Source: Mycobacterium syngnathidarum (lineage in GTDB: Bacteria; Actinomycetota; Actinomycetes; Mycobacteriales; Mycobacteriaceae). Taken from it: a DNA stretch of 64,000 nucleotides. Where the stretch lies: NCBI RefSeq assembly GCF_001942625.1, contig NZ_MLCL01000004.1:1-64000 (forward strand). Direction: 5' to 3'. The notes under the pieces were generated by a model. That model ran no database searches and was not told the origin of the DNA. It saw only the letters and a list, made by a program, of their open reading frames with translations. The position numbers and the translations under genes were made by a program. This document shows positions 36,474-48,034 of this stretch, in pieces (position 1 is the first letter of the stretch; each line of letters begins with the position of its first letter).

Positions 36474-37213
36474 TGCTCCAGTGCGCCGCGCGCGCCCGAG
36501 ATTTCCTGCTGCGGCCCCAGGCGCGCTCGCTTGCCTGCGCGGTCACCGGCTCGGCGGGCCGCCGAGGAGTATCCGGCCGACGCACTGGTGGCCCGCCAGG
36601 TGCCGCGCGCCTGCGACGCCTGCCGGTAGAAGCTGCGCAGCTCGATATCTTTGTCCCGCAATGCGATTGCCGTACCAGGACGATCATCGCGGTCGGCCTC
36701 CTGCTGGGCCTCTTCCTTGGCTTCTGACAGCCGTTGCCCGATGCGGGCTCCGAACGCCAACTGGAAGTTGAGCCGTGCCGTGATGGTCGGTGTTGGACGG
36801 TGCGCGCCGGAGGCGATGTAGCTCTCGGAGGCCTTCACCATCTGTAACACCAGGCTGGTGTAGAGCGCGTGGGTGGCGTCGATGTCCTCGGCGAACCCGT
36901 AGGCGTAGACGAACGTCGAATTGGACGCGACATCGCACTTCACATCGTTGGCCATGCCGATCACCACGAACAGCTGTACATAGGTGCGCAGGCCCTTGGT
37001 GCCTGCCTCCCCGATGGTGACGGTGCGCTGCACCGGCATCTGCGCCTTCGTGCGTTCGGCCGAGTGGGACCGGGCCAGTGCCAGGTCGATGGACGTCGCC
37101 GTGGCCAGCCGCTGCGCCGCCGCCATGAACGCTTCGGCCTCGTGGGTGTTGTCGGTGCCCTCAGCCTGACGCAACAGTGCTGCGATCCGTGCCAGCATCT
37201 TGTCGTCGCTCAC
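36470..37213 (-). CDS. DUF2786 protein (Rv0184-like)
   Basis: A 247-residue protein with an N-terminal DUF2786 domain (KMLARIAALLRQAEGTDNTH, then EAEAFMAAAQRLAT), a middle domain, and a basic C-terminus. The function is unknown. Its stop overlaps the TIGR04338 start, so the pair was an operon before the island split the second gene. Confidence 0.85.
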   Translation of the reverse strand: MSDDKMLARIAALLRQAEGTDNTHEAEAFMAAAQRLATATSIDLALARSHSAERTKAQMPVQRTVTIGEAGTKGLRTYVQLFVVIGMANDVKCDVASNSTFVYAYGFAEDIDATHALYTSLVLQMVKASESYIASGAHRPTPTITARLNFQLAFGARIGQRLSEAKEEAQQEADRDDRPGTAIALRDKDIELRSFYRQASQARGTWRATSASAGYSSAARRAGDRAGKRARLGPQQEISGARGALEQ

Positions 37214-37222
37214 GCGACAAAC

Positions 37223-40107
<2,885 letters not shown>

Positions 40108-40125
40108 GTGTCTCCATAGCCATCG

Positions 40126-40178
40126 AGTGGCCACTTAAGCCACGCAGTCACTCAGATTCTGTGCGATAACTGGCCACT
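40126..40178. repeat. 53-bp inverted repeat, left copy
   Basis: Begins AGTGGCCACTTA and ends ATAACTGGCCACT. It is partly self-complementary and overlaps the last codons of the AbiEi-like gene. Its partner is at 41127-41179 in inverted orientation; the outer and inner 18 bases agree almost fully. Confidence 0.65.
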
Positions 40179-41031
40179 GAGCACCGCGAACCCGCAGCGC
40201 CGCACACGCTCGAGCGACGATCACGTGCGGGCGGCGGTACAGCAGGTCCGCGCCGACCCGAACGATCAACCAGCCTTGTGCCGCCAGTTCGGCGTAGCGG
40301 TCGATGTCGTTGGCCCGGACCTGAGGATCCGTCCAGTGCTGCGCACCTTCGTACTCGACCCCTACCTTGAACTCCTCGTAGCCCATGTCGATTCGTGCGT
40401 ACTTTCTGCGGCCGAAGTCGCCGCGCACCACGATCTGGGTAGTGGGCTTGGGAAGTCCAGCGTCGACCAAAATGAGCCGAGTCTCGGTTTCTGGAGGTGA
40501 TTCGGCACCACCGTCCATCAGTCGTACTACGTCGCGCAGCTGCTTTAGCCCACGGACGCCGGGGTGCCGGTCGATAAGCGATTCAACGTCGGCAGGGCGC
40601 ACGCCGGTCGCTTGTGCAAGCGCGTCCGCCCGGATCACCGCGGCATTCCGGCCGACGCGGCGGCCCAGGTCGAACGCGGTACGCGCAGGAGTGGTCACGA
40701 GCACGCCGCCGCGACTGCGCGTCTCACCATCAAGGAGCTTGTCCCGGTGAATCAGGATGCCGTCGACTGGCTTGCCGTTGCGGCGATACAGTTCGGCCGG
40801 CTCCGCCGCGGCAATCCACTGGGTGCCGTAGAGCGCAGCTGCCGAGAGACCGGCCATCGTGGCGTTTCGCCCGGACCACAGCCAGGCCGCCAAAGCGCGG
40901 GTTTGTGCCGTCAGCTCAGCGTCTTTGGCGAGGTAGACGTTGCGATACACCGCGTCGTACCGGCTTGCCAGGGTTCGTCTGGTCACCGAACCCGACGCCA
41001 AGGCCTCGGTTCCCAGGAAAGGTCTGCCCAT
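40135..41031 (-). CDS. AbiEi-like / DUF559 domain protein
   Basis: A 298-residue protein of a family abundant in mycobacteria. The N-terminal winged-helix part resembles AbiEi antitoxins (LASRYDAVYRNVYLA). The C-terminal half has a DUF559-type restriction-endonuclease-like core (KVGVEYEGAQHW with the acidic residues, then ELAAQGWLIVRVGAD). No toxin partner lies next to it. I chose the ATG at 41031. The gene is bracketed by 53-bp inverted repeats, and the left repeat contains its stop codon. Confidence 0.78.
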   Translation of the reverse strand: MGRPFLGTEALASGSVTRRTLASRYDAVYRNVYLAKDAELTAQTRALAAWLWSGRNATMAGLSAAALYGTQWIAAAEPAELYRRNGKPVDGILIHRDKLLDGETRSRGGVLVTTPARTAFDLGRRVGRNAAVIRADALAQATGVRPADVESLIDRHPGVRGLKQLRDVVRLMDGGAESPPETETRLILVDAGLPKPTTQIVVRGDFGRRKYARIDMGYEEFKVGVEYEGAQHWTDPQVRANDIDRYAELAAQGWLIVRVGADLLYRRPHVIVARACAALRVRGAQWPVIAQNLSDCVA

Positions 41032-41126
41032 GGGGCCACGGTGTCGGCAGCCCACGACGCGAAACCCATACGTGAGGCAGCAGGTTCGGCCGACTGTGAA
41101 TGGATCCCACGCTGTGGACAGCACCG

Positions 41127-41179
41127 AGTGGCCAGTTATGGCACGTTGTCCGGCCACTGGCGTCGCATAAGTGGCCAGT
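41127..41179. repeat. 53-bp inverted repeat, right copy
   Basis: The reverse strand begins ACTGGCCACTTATGC and ends CCATAACTGGCCACT. It lies about 95 bases upstream of the AbiEi-like start and could also act as its operator. Confidence 0.65.
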
Positions 41180-41185
41180 CGCAGG

Positions 41186-41677
41186 CTAGGAACCCTTGTA
41201 GGCCGCCTGCAGCTCGGCAATGTTGAACTTGCCGACCGTCTTGAGCACCGCCGACATCAACCGGGAGTCAGCCTCGGGGTCGCCCTTGCCCAGCAGGTCG
41301 TAGTACTCGGTCGGGGTGATCTGCCAGGCCAAACCGTATTTGTCTTTGAGCCAGCCACACGGCAATTCCTCGCCGCCCTCGACCAGCGCAGCCCAGACCT
41401 GGTCGAGCTGCTCTTGGCCGCTGACGCGCACTTCCAGGGAGATGGCTTCGTTGAAGGTGAACTGCGGGCCACCGTTGATGCCGACCAGGCGCTGTCCGGC
41501 CAGCTCGAACTCGACCACCACGGGCACATCTTGCGGAGACGGTGAATCGGGATGTGAGGAGATGGTGTTGAGGACGCGGCCGTTGCCGCCGAACGCGGCG
41601 ATGTAGTGCTGGGCAGCTTGTTCGGCCTCCCGGTCGAACCAGAGGTTGGGGACGATGCTGGCTTTGATTTCGGTCAT
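41186..41677 (-). CDS. VOC family protein (PhnB/3-demethylubiquinone type)
   Basis: A 163-residue protein. FDREAEQAAQHYIAAFGGNG, the GPQFTFNEAISLEV block and CGWLKDKYGLAWQITP are typical of the PhnB-like branch of the vicinal oxygen chelate fold. I chose the ATG at 41677 (MTEIKAS). The substrate is unknown. Confidence 0.88.
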   Translation of the reverse strand: MTEIKASIVPNLWFDREAEQAAQHYIAAFGGNGRVLNTISSHPDSPSPQDVPVVVEFELAGQRLVGINGGPQFTFNEAISLEVRVSGQEQLDQVWAALVEGGEELPCGWLKDKYGLAWQITPTEYYDLLGKGDPEADSRLMSAVLKTVGKFNIAELQAAYKGS

Positions 41678-41764
41678 GGTGTGATGACCGGCTTTCGGTG
41701 CCCAATTCATCGCACGTATCGGCATGGGTTTTCGGGACCGCGCAGGGCGGTTAACCTGGAGAAC

Positions 41765-41862
41765 ACGGAAGGGGAGTACCCCTGACATTGCGGGTCGTCA
41801 TCTCGGCTGCGAACGCCCGGCCCGCAGGGCAAACGCCGGGGAAGACCTTCGTCGGACGAACT
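41765..41862 (+). ncRNA. yybP-ykoY-like manganese riboswitch (TerC)
   Basis: AAGGGGAGTACCCC near the 5' side, CGTCATCTCGGC in the middle and GAAGACCTTCG near the 3' side match the conserved parts of yybP-ykoY riboswitches. It lies directly before a small membrane protein gene and terC, as expected for Mn2+-induced export genes. Recognition is by eye, without a covariance model. Confidence 0.65.
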
Positions 41863-41877
41863 CGGCGGAGGTGCGTC

Positions 41878-42021
41878 GTGAACATCGACATTCTCGAACT
41901 GATCGCTGTTGTCGGGGTCATCGCATGGGGCGGTGCTTTGGTCTTTTTCATCGGTAGGGACGTCGTGCGGTGGAAGCACCATCACGGCTGGCTCCACCAC
42001 CGGCACCACTCGCACGGATGA
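41878..42021 (+). CDS. Small His-rich membrane protein before terC
   Basis: A 47-residue protein starting at GTG 41878, with GGAGG six bases upstream. One membrane helix (ELIAVVGVIAWGGALVFFIG) is followed by a basic His-rich tail (WKHHHGWLHHRHHSHG) that could bind metal. It lies between the riboswitch and terC, three bases from the latter, and probably acts with it. Confidence 0.65.
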   Translation: MNIDILELIAVVGVIAWGGALVFFIGRDVVRWKHHHGWLHHRHHSHG

Positions 42022-42024
42022 TCG

Positions 42025-43011
42025 GTGCGCAGCATCGATTCGATTGGCTCTCCGGCCCTATGGCTCGTCACGGTAGGGGCGGTCATCGCCCTGCTTGCGG
42101 TGGACTTCGCCCTGACCCGACGGCCACACGCGGTCACCGTCCGCGAGGCGGTCGGGTGGTCGACGTTCTATGTTGCGCTCCCGTTCGCGTTCACCCTCTA
42201 CGTGTGGGGCGCCCATGGTGGCGGCAGCGGTCTCGACTACCTGACCGGGTACCTCGTTGAGAAGTCGCTCAGCGTCGACAACCTGTTCGTGTTCATAGTG
42301 CTGCTCGGCGCGTTCGCTGTGCCTGCCGAGCTTCAGCAGCGAGTCCTGCTTTACGGGATCGCCGGCGCTCTGTTGCTGCGAACGGTGTTCATCGTCCTTG
42401 GCGCTGCGGCTATAGCGGCGTTCGACGAGGTGTTCCTGCTCTTCGGGATGATCCTGGTGTTCGCCGCGGTGAAGCTGTTGTGCGCCGCGCGCGGCGGGCA
42501 AAGCCGCGAGATCGACATCGCGCGGCTACGTAGCGTCCGCGCGCTACGACGGATCGTGCCGGTCACCGAACGGTACGAGGGTCCACGGGTGTTCGGCCGG
42601 ATCGGCGGTCGCCGGGCGATCACGCCGTTCGCGGTCGTGGTGGTGGCAGTGCTGACAACCGACGTGGTGTTCGCAGTGGACTCCGTCCCGGCGGTGTACG
42701 GGATCACCGGTGACCCGTACCTGGTGTTCGTCACGAACGCGTTTGCGCTCCTCGGGCTCCGGGCGCTGTACTTCCTGCTGCACGGGGCATTGGACCGGCT
42801 GGCCTACCTCGACTACGGATTGGCGGCTGTGCTCGGCTTCATCGGGGTGAAGCTCGGACTGCACTGGGCTCATGGGGTGTGGCCGGCAGTGCCGCAAATT
42901 CCGACCCTGCTCTCGCTTGCGGTCATCCTGTTCGTCCTGGCCGTGACAGTGGGCGCGAGCGTCCGCCGCAACCGCAACCGCAGCCGCAAGCCGGCCCACG
43001 CCCACCGATGA
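42025..43011 (+). CDS. TerC family membrane transporter
   Basis: A 328-residue polytopic protein with about nine hydrophobic segments. The TerC signature acidic residues are in EKSLSVDNLFVF and TDVVFAVDSVPAV. TerC/Alx proteins export manganese or support metalation of secreted enzymes. The upstream yybP-ykoY-like riboswitch supports control by Mn2+. Confidence 0.88.
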   Translation: MRSIDSIGSPALWLVTVGAVIALLAVDFALTRRPHAVTVREAVGWSTFYVALPFAFTLYVWGAHGGGSGLDYLTGYLVEKSLSVDNLFVFIVLLGAFAVPAELQQRVLLYGIAGALLLRTVFIVLGAAAIAAFDEVFLLFGMILVFAAVKLLCAARGGQSREIDIARLRSVRALRRIVPVTERYEGPRVFGRIGGRRAITPFAVVVVAVLTTDVVFAVDSVPAVYGITGDPYLVFVTNAFALLGLRALYFLLHGALDRLAYLDYGLAAVLGFIGVKLGLHWAHGVWPAVPQIPTLLSLAVILFVLAVTVGASVRRNRNRSRKPAHAHR

Positions 43012-43072
43012 GTCCGGCGACGAATAATAGCCTGGGAACCGCCCAGGTCAGAGACTGGTTACTGACGAGTTC

Positions 43073-43086
43073 TAGAACGTGTTCTA
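43073..43086. promoter_or_regulatory. KstR-like operator over leaderless promoter
   Basis: TAGAACGTGTTCTA fits the KstR motif TnnAACnnGTTnnA. TATTAT at 43085-43090 is a good -10 that would start the transcript at or next to the ATG at 43099, so the mRNA is probably leaderless. A repressor at this site would block the promoter. Confidence 0.6.
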
Positions 43087-43098
43087 TTATCGCCTCCC

Positions 43099-44223
43099 AT
43101 GAAGACCAAAGGCGCCCTGCTGTGGGAACTCAACTCGCCATTCAAGGTCGACGAGATCGACCTCGGCGACCCCGTCGCCGACGAAGTACAGATCCGGATG
43201 CATGCCGCGGGCATGTGCCACTCGGACTACCACCTGACCACCGGTGCCACCCCGATGGCGCTGCCGGCGCTCGGCGGCCATGAGGGCGCCGGCGTCGTCA
43301 CGAAGGTCGGCAAGAACGTCACCGGCATCGAGGAGGGCGACCACGTCATCCTCGCGTTCATCCCCGCCTGTGGTGAGTGCCCGCCCTGTCTGAAGGGCTT
43401 CCGCTCGCTGTGCGATCGCGGCGCGGTCCTGCTCGGCGGCAAGGCCATCGCCGACGGCACCAACCGCATCCACGCCGGCGGCCACGAGGTGTCGCCGATG
43501 AACCTGCTCGGCACCTTCGCGCCGTACATGACCGTGCACAAGGACTCCGTCGTCAAGATCGACAAGGACATCCCGTTCGAGACCGCGGCCATCATGGGCT
43601 GTGCGGTGCCGACGGGCTTCGGTTCGGCCACCAACGTCGCCGACGTCAAGCCCGGTGAGACGGTCATCGTCGTCGGCGTCGGCGGTATCGGCATGAGCGC
43701 ACTGCAGGGTGCGGTGATCTCCGGCGCCAAGCACGTCATCGCCATCGACCCCAACGAGTGGAAGCGCGAGCAGGCCATCAAGTTCGGCGCCACGCACGTC
43801 TACCCGTCAATGGCCGAGGCCATCGCGCCGGTGATGGAAACGACGTGGGGCCTGATGGCGGACAAGGTCATCATCGCCGTGGGTGAGATGAAGGGCGAGT
43901 ATATCGAAGAGGCGATGATCCTCACCGCCAAGACCGGTACCTGCGTGGTGACCGGCATGGGCTCGATGATGGACGCCGACGTCAAGCTCAACCTGTTCTT
44001 GTTCACCATGCTGCAGAAGACGTTGAAGGGCAACATCTTCGGCGGCGGCAGCTCACATGTGGAGACGCCGCGACTGGTGGCGCTCTACAAGTCGGGGCTG
44101 CTCAACATCGACGACATGGTCACCCGGACCTACAAGCTCGAAGACATCAACCAGGGTTACCAGGACATGTTGGACGGCAACAACATTCGCGGTGTCATCA
44201 AGTTCGACGAGTCGGACTGGTAA
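43099..44223 (+). CDS. NDMA-dependent zinc alcohol dehydrogenase
   Basis: A 374-residue medium-chain dehydrogenase. The catalytic zinc Cys is in AAGMCHSDYH, the GHEGAGVV block follows, and structural zinc cysteines are in PACGECPPCLKGFRSLC. The Rossmann motif is VGVGGIGMSA. It resembles the mycobacterial mycothiol/NDMA-type family (AdhE1, AdhD). The KstR-like operator points to steroid or alcohol catabolism. Confidence 0.88.
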   Translation: MKTKGALLWELNSPFKVDEIDLGDPVADEVQIRMHAAGMCHSDYHLTTGATPMALPALGGHEGAGVVTKVGKNVTGIEEGDHVILAFIPACGECPPCLKGFRSLCDRGAVLLGGKAIADGTNRIHAGGHEVSPMNLLGTFAPYMTVHKDSVVKIDKDIPFETAAIMGCAVPTGFGSATNVADVKPGETVIVVGVGGIGMSALQGAVISGAKHVIAIDPNEWKREQAIKFGATHVYPSMAEAIAPVMETTWGLMADKVIIAVGEMKGEYIEEAMILTAKTGTCVVTGMGSMMDADVKLNLFLFTMLQKTLKGNIFGGGSSHVETPRLVALYKSGLLNIDDMVTRTYKLEDINQGYQDMLDGNNIRGVIKFDESDW

Positions 44224-44241
44224 GCACCGCCGCACCAGACC

Positions 44242-44275
44242 CAAAACCCCCTTTCAGCGTCGAAAGGGGGTTTTG
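44242..44275. terminator. Bidirectional terminator hairpin
   Basis: CAAAACCCCCTTTC, a 6-base loop, then GAAAGGGGGTTTTG: a perfect 14-bp stem between the convergent dehydrogenase and DUF1232 genes, with T-runs on both strands. Confidence 0.9.
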
Positions 44276-44281
44276 CGTTGT

Positions 44282-44719
44282 TCAGCGGGTGAGGCCCGTC
44301 AACCGCACCAAAACGTCGAACCCGTCGTCGGTCCCGGGCCAGTGCGCCCGCACGGCCGCCAAACCGGCATGCCGCACCACGCTGCGCAGCACCAGGGTGA
44401 CGATGATGGCGTCGTCGGCATAGCCGAGCACCGGTATGAAATCGGGGATCACATCGATGGGCAGCGCCAGATAGACGACCAGCAGGGCCAGCCGAACGCG
44501 CACGCCACGGGGCAGCGACTTGTCCGCGGCCAGCCGCGGGATCAGCCGCAGCAGGTCGGGAAGTATCCGCAGCGCTTCGGTGAGCAGGTTTCCGCGGGGC
44601 CGCATGACCAGCAGCGCGACGACGAGAATCAGCCAGCTCAGCAACAGTGCTGCCCCGAGGCCGATCAGCGCACTGATCCACCAGTTGTCGGCCACAGAAG
44701 AATTCTGCCGAACAGACAC
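44282..44719 (-). CDS. DUF1232 (YkvA) membrane protein
   Basis: A 145-residue protein. An N-terminal membrane helix (GAALLLSWLILVVALLVM) is followed by the DUF1232 core VYLALPIDVIPDFIPVLGYADD. The function is unknown. It lies between two strong terminators and is a single-gene unit. Confidence 0.87.
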   Translation of the reverse strand: MSVRQNSSVADNWWISALIGLGAALLLSWLILVVALLVMRPRGNLLTEALRILPDLLRLIPRLAADKSLPRGVRVRLALLVVYLALPIDVIPDFIPVLGYADDAIIVTLVLRSVVRHAGLAAVRAHWPGTDDGFDVLVRLTGLTR

Positions 44720-44720
44720 A

Positions 44721-44755
44721 GAACTGCCCCTTTTCGCATGGAAAAGGGGCAGTTC
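44721..44755. terminator. Terminator hairpin downstream of SDR gene
   Basis: GAACTGCCCCTTTTC pairs with GAAAAGGGGCAGTTC around a 5-base loop. It lies 28 bases beyond the SDR stop on the minus strand and just before the DUF1232 start. Confidence 0.88.
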
Positions 44756-44783
44756 GATGTGTGCTCGCGAGTGACGCGAGGGG

Positions 44784-45560
44784 TTACTTGGGTGGCATCC
44801 GGATGCCGCCGTCGACGCGGACGACCTCGGCGTTCATGTACGAGTTGGTCAGCAGCTCGACGACCATCGAGGCCAGCTCGTCGGGCTTGCCCAGGCGGTG
44901 CGGGAACAGCACCGACTCGCCCAGCTTGGCCTTGAACGCCTCGGAGGCTTCGCCCTCACCGTAGATCGGGGTGTCGATCAGCCCGGGGGCCACGGTGTTG
45001 ACGCGAATGCCCGCTGCGGACAGATCGCGCGCCACCGGCAGGGTCAGGCCGACGACACCACCCTTGGACGACGAGTAGGCCGCCTGGCCGATCTGGCCGT
45101 CGAAAGCCGCGACGCTGGTCATGTTGACGATGGCGCCACGCTCGCCGGTGTCGGTGAACTCGTTGCGGCTCATCGCGGTGGCGGCCAGCCGGATGCAGTC
45201 GAACGTGCCGACCAGGTTGATCGCCAGCACCTTCTTGTAGGCATCCAGATTGTGCGCCGACGCGAACTCGCCGTCCTTGCCGATGGTGCGCTGGGCCCAG
45301 CCGATGCCGGCCGAGTTCACCAGTGCGCGCAGCGGGCCGAGCTCGCCGGCCTTGTTGACCGCAGCCTCGATCTGCTCGGTGTTGGTGACGTCGACGCTGA
45401 CGAAGGCGCCGCCGATCTCCTTGGCGAGGGCCTCGCCCTTATCCGCCTGCAGGTCAGCCACGACAACGCGGGCTCCCTTGGCGGCCAACTGGCGGGCAGT
45501 CGCCGCGCCGATACCTGATGCGCCACCGGTGACGATGGCGCTTGCTCCGTTGAGTTCCAC
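44784..45560 (-). CDS. SDR oxidoreductase, 3-hydroxyacyl-CoA dehydrogenase type 2-like
   Basis: A 258-residue short-chain dehydrogenase. The cofactor motif is [10 protein letters not shown], the acidic residue after the second strand (VVADLQ) points to NAD(H), and the catalytic set is NMTS with YSSSK. The insert with [10 protein letters not shown] is typical of HSD17B10-like enzymes in fatty acid or steroid oxidation. I chose GTG 45560. Confidence 0.87.
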   Translation of the reverse strand: MELNGASAIVTGGASGIGAATARQLAAKGARVVVADLQADKGEALAKEIGGAFVSVDVTNTEQIEAAVNKAGELGPLRALVNSAGIGWAQRTIGKDGEFASAHNLDAYKKVLAINLVGTFDCIRLAATAMSRNEFTDTGERGAIVNMTSVAAFDGQIGQAAYSSSKGGVVGLTLPVARDLSAAGIRVNTVAPGLIDTPIYGEGEASEAFKAKLGESVLFPHRLGKPDELASMVVELLTNSYMNAEVVRVDGGIRMPPK

Positions 45561-45632
45561 GCCCCACACACTAAGCCCCGCGCTTAACCGATCCACCGGT
45601 TGGTCAGCTATGGCCCTCGGTAGGCTGGCGCC

Positions 45633-46352
45633 ATGGCTTCCGGGACGTCCAGGGTCGATATCCGACGCGCGGACGACCGTGGTGCGAGCACCACCGATTG
45701 GCTGCAATCGCGGCACTCGTTCTCCTTCGCCGATTACTACGACCCGGCGAACACCCACCACGGGCTGTTGTTGGTGAACAACGACGACATCGTCGCGCCG
45801 GCTGCCGGTTTTGACACCCACCCGCACCGGGACATGGAGATCGTCACCTGGGTGCTGTCCGGTCAGCTGGCGCACGCGGATTCGATGGGCAACTCCGGGG
45901 TGATCTATCCCGGGCTGGCGCAACGGATGTCGGCGGGCACAGGTGTAGAGCATTCCGAGAAGAACGGATCCGACAGCGAGCCCGTGCATTTCGTGCAGAT
46001 GTGGGTGCTGCCCGATACCGCCGGGGTGACACCGAGCTATCAGCAGCAGGAGATCGAGCTGGCCGACACGTTGATGCCGATCGCCTCCGGTGCCCGCGAC
46101 GCTGCGGTCACGCTGCACAATCGCAACGCCACGCTGTACGGCGCCCGCCTGCGGTCCGGCGGTTCGGTCGAGTTGCCCTCGGCCCGCTACGTCCACCTTT
46201 TCGTCGCGCGGGGGTCGGTCACCTTGGAGGGCTGCGGGCCGCTCGCCGAGGGTGACGCCGCCCGGCTCACCGAGTCGGGCGGACGGGTCACGGCCGACAC
46301 CGAAGCCGAAATCCTGGTCTGGGAGATGAATGCGGGTCTGGGCGGCGCGTAG
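45633..46352 (+). CDS. Pirin family protein (Rv0181c-like)
   Basis: A 239-residue bicupin. The metal-binding residues are in FDTHPHRDMEIVTWVLSG and GTGVEHSEKN. FSFADYYDP near the N-terminus is the pirin signature. The function may be redox sensing or quercetinase-like. It overlaps the following lipoprotein gene by 23 bases. Confidence 0.9.
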   Translation: MASGTSRVDIRRADDRGASTTDWLQSRHSFSFADYYDPANTHHGLLLVNNDDIVAPAAGFDTHPHRDMEIVTWVLSGQLAHADSMGNSGVIYPGLAQRMSAGTGVEHSEKNGSDSEPVHFVQMWVLPDTAGVTPSYQQQEIELADTLMPIASGARDAAVTLHNRNATLYGARLRSGGSVELPSARYVHLFVARGSVTLEGCGPLAEGDAARLTESGGRVTADTEAEILVWEMNAGLGGA

Positions 46353-47583
46353 CGCGATCGCACTCGCCACCGCGGCCTCGCTGGCCGCGTGCGGGACGCC
46401 GCCCGAAGCGGGGCCGCCGCCGACGCCATCGCCGTCCAGTTCGCAACGGCCAGCTGCAGGCCTGGCATCGGTGCTCCTACAGGTGCCCGATCGATTCGCC
46501 CAGGCGCCGCTCGACGAGCCTCGTCACGCCCTGATTCCCGCCGGCTGGACCATCGAGGTGATCGCGCGGGTGCCCAAGGCCAGGATGGCGGCGTTCGCCC
46601 CGGATGGTGCGCTGTTGATATCGGTGCCGGCCACCGGGCAGGTACTGACCGTGCGCCCCGACCAGCGCACACTGCTGGACGGCCTGGAGCAGCCGCACGG
46701 CCTGTTCTTCGCGGGCCCGACGCTGTACGTGGCCGAGAGCAACCAGATCGACGCCTACGACTACGTCGACGGGCAGGCACTCAACCGCCGTACAGTCGCC
46801 GGCGGCCTACCCGACGCCAAGAGCCCCGACCTGCATGGCGCTTATGCCCATGCGCTCAAGAGTGTGGTCGTGGGATCTGATGGCGCGGTGTACTTTTCGA
46901 TCGGCTCGACGGGCAACATCTCAGCCGAGGACCGCGACGCCACCCCGCCGCGGGCCACCATCATGCGGGTGCCGCCCGGCGGCGGCCCGGCGGCCCCGTT
47001 CGCCACGGGGGTGCGCAACGGCACAGGTCTGGCACTCGCCCCGGATGGCTCGCTGTGGACCGCGGTGAACAACCGGGACAACGTGGCCGATCCGCAGGGC
47101 CGGGTGCGGCAGGCCTATGTGGACGACCATCCGCCGGAATCGGTGGCGAAACTGACTCCGGGACGCGAATTGGGTTGGCCGTATTGCAATCCCGACGGCC
47201 CGCCACCGGCCGGGTTCATCCGGGACATGCAGACCAACGCCGACGGCGCCCAGATGGACTGTGCGGCGCTGGCGCCCGTCGAGCAGACGCTGGGCGCACA
47301 TTCGGCCCCGCTGGGGATGAGTTTTGCCGAGCTCCCCGGCTACGGCCCCGGCGCCTTGGTCGGGGTGCACGGGTCGTGGAACCGGCGGTCGCCGCAGGCG
47401 CCGGAGGTGTCGTTCTTCGGTTGGGAAGACGGCACATTGGGCCCGCAGCAGACCCTGGCGGGCGGTTTCCAGGCCGACGACGGCAGCCGCTGGGGCCGCC
47501 CGGTGGCAGCGGTAACCGGCCCGGACGGCGCGGTGTACATCACCGACGACTACGCCGGCGCGGTGTATCGGCTGGCGCCGTAG
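46330..47583 (+). CDS. Sorbosone-dehydrogenase-like beta-propeller lipoprotein
   Basis: A 417-residue exported lipoprotein (lipobox SLAACGTPP). It resembles PQQ-type L-sorbosone/glucose dehydrogenases: a six-bladed propeller with repeats such as DGAVYFSIGSTGN, APDGSLWTAVNNRDN, WPYCNPDG and DGAVYITDDYAGAVYRL. Cofactor and substrate are not certain from sequence. It is probably cotranscribed with the pirin gene. Confidence 0.85.
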   Translation: MRVWAARSAIALATAASLAACGTPPEAGPPPTPSPSSSQRPAAGLASVLLQVPDRFAQAPLDEPRHALIPAGWTIEVIARVPKARMAAFAPDGALLISVPATGQVLTVRPDQRTLLDGLEQPHGLFFAGPTLYVAESNQIDAYDYVDGQALNRRTVAGGLPDAKSPDLHGAYAHALKSVVVGSDGAVYFSIGSTGNISAEDRDATPPRATIMRVPPGGGPAAPFATGVRNGTGLALAPDGSLWTAVNNRDNVADPQGRVRQAYVDDHPPESVAKLTPGRELGWPYCNPDGPPPAGFIRDMQTNADGAQMDCAALAPVEQTLGAHSAPLGMSFAELPGYGPGALVGVHGSWNRRSPQAPEVSFFGWEDGTLGPQQTLAGGFQADDGSRWGRPVAAVTGPDGAVYITDDYAGAVYRLAP

Positions 47584-47599
47584 CCGTACCATCGCCGAT

Positions 47600-48034
47600 G
47601 TGACCGACCAACAGCTGGGCGATCTCAAGCTGCTGCGACGCGTCCGGGACCGCATCGACCGTGAGTACGCGCAGCCGTTGAACGTCGAAGCGCTCGCCCG
47701 CGGGGTGAACATGTCCGCCGGGCACCTGTCCCGGCAGTTCAAGATCGCCTATGGCGAGTCGCCGTATTCGTATCTGATGACCCGTCGCATCGAGCGGGCG
47801 ATGGCCCTGCTGCGGCGTGGCGACATGTCTGTCACCGAAGTCTGCTTCGCCGTCGGCTGCTCCTCGCTCGGCACGTTCAGCACCCGGTTCACCGAGCTCG
47901 TCGGCATCCCGCCCAGCCGCTACCGCGAGCAGACGTCCGCGGTGACCGGCGGGCTGCCATCGTGCATGGAAAAACAGGTCACCAAACCGATCAGGAATCG
48001 AGAAGCGCCCGCCACCCGCCTGCACTTAGCGTGA
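47600..48034 (+). CDS. AraC family regulator (single domain)
   Basis: A 144-residue protein, mostly the double HTH of AraC/XylS (LARGVNMSAGHLSRQFKIAY and VTEVCFAVGCSSLGTFSTRF) with no effector domain. It starts at GTG. Its stop overlaps the VOC gene start. It probably controls the AraC-VOC-UvrA-like operon. Confidence 0.87.
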   Translation: MTDQQLGDLKLLRRVRDRIDREYAQPLNVEALARGVNMSAGHLSRQFKIAYGESPYSYLMTRRIERAMALLRRGDMSVTEVCFAVGCSSLGTFSTRFTELVGIPPSRYREQTSAVTGGLPSCMEKQVTKPIRNREAPATRLHLA

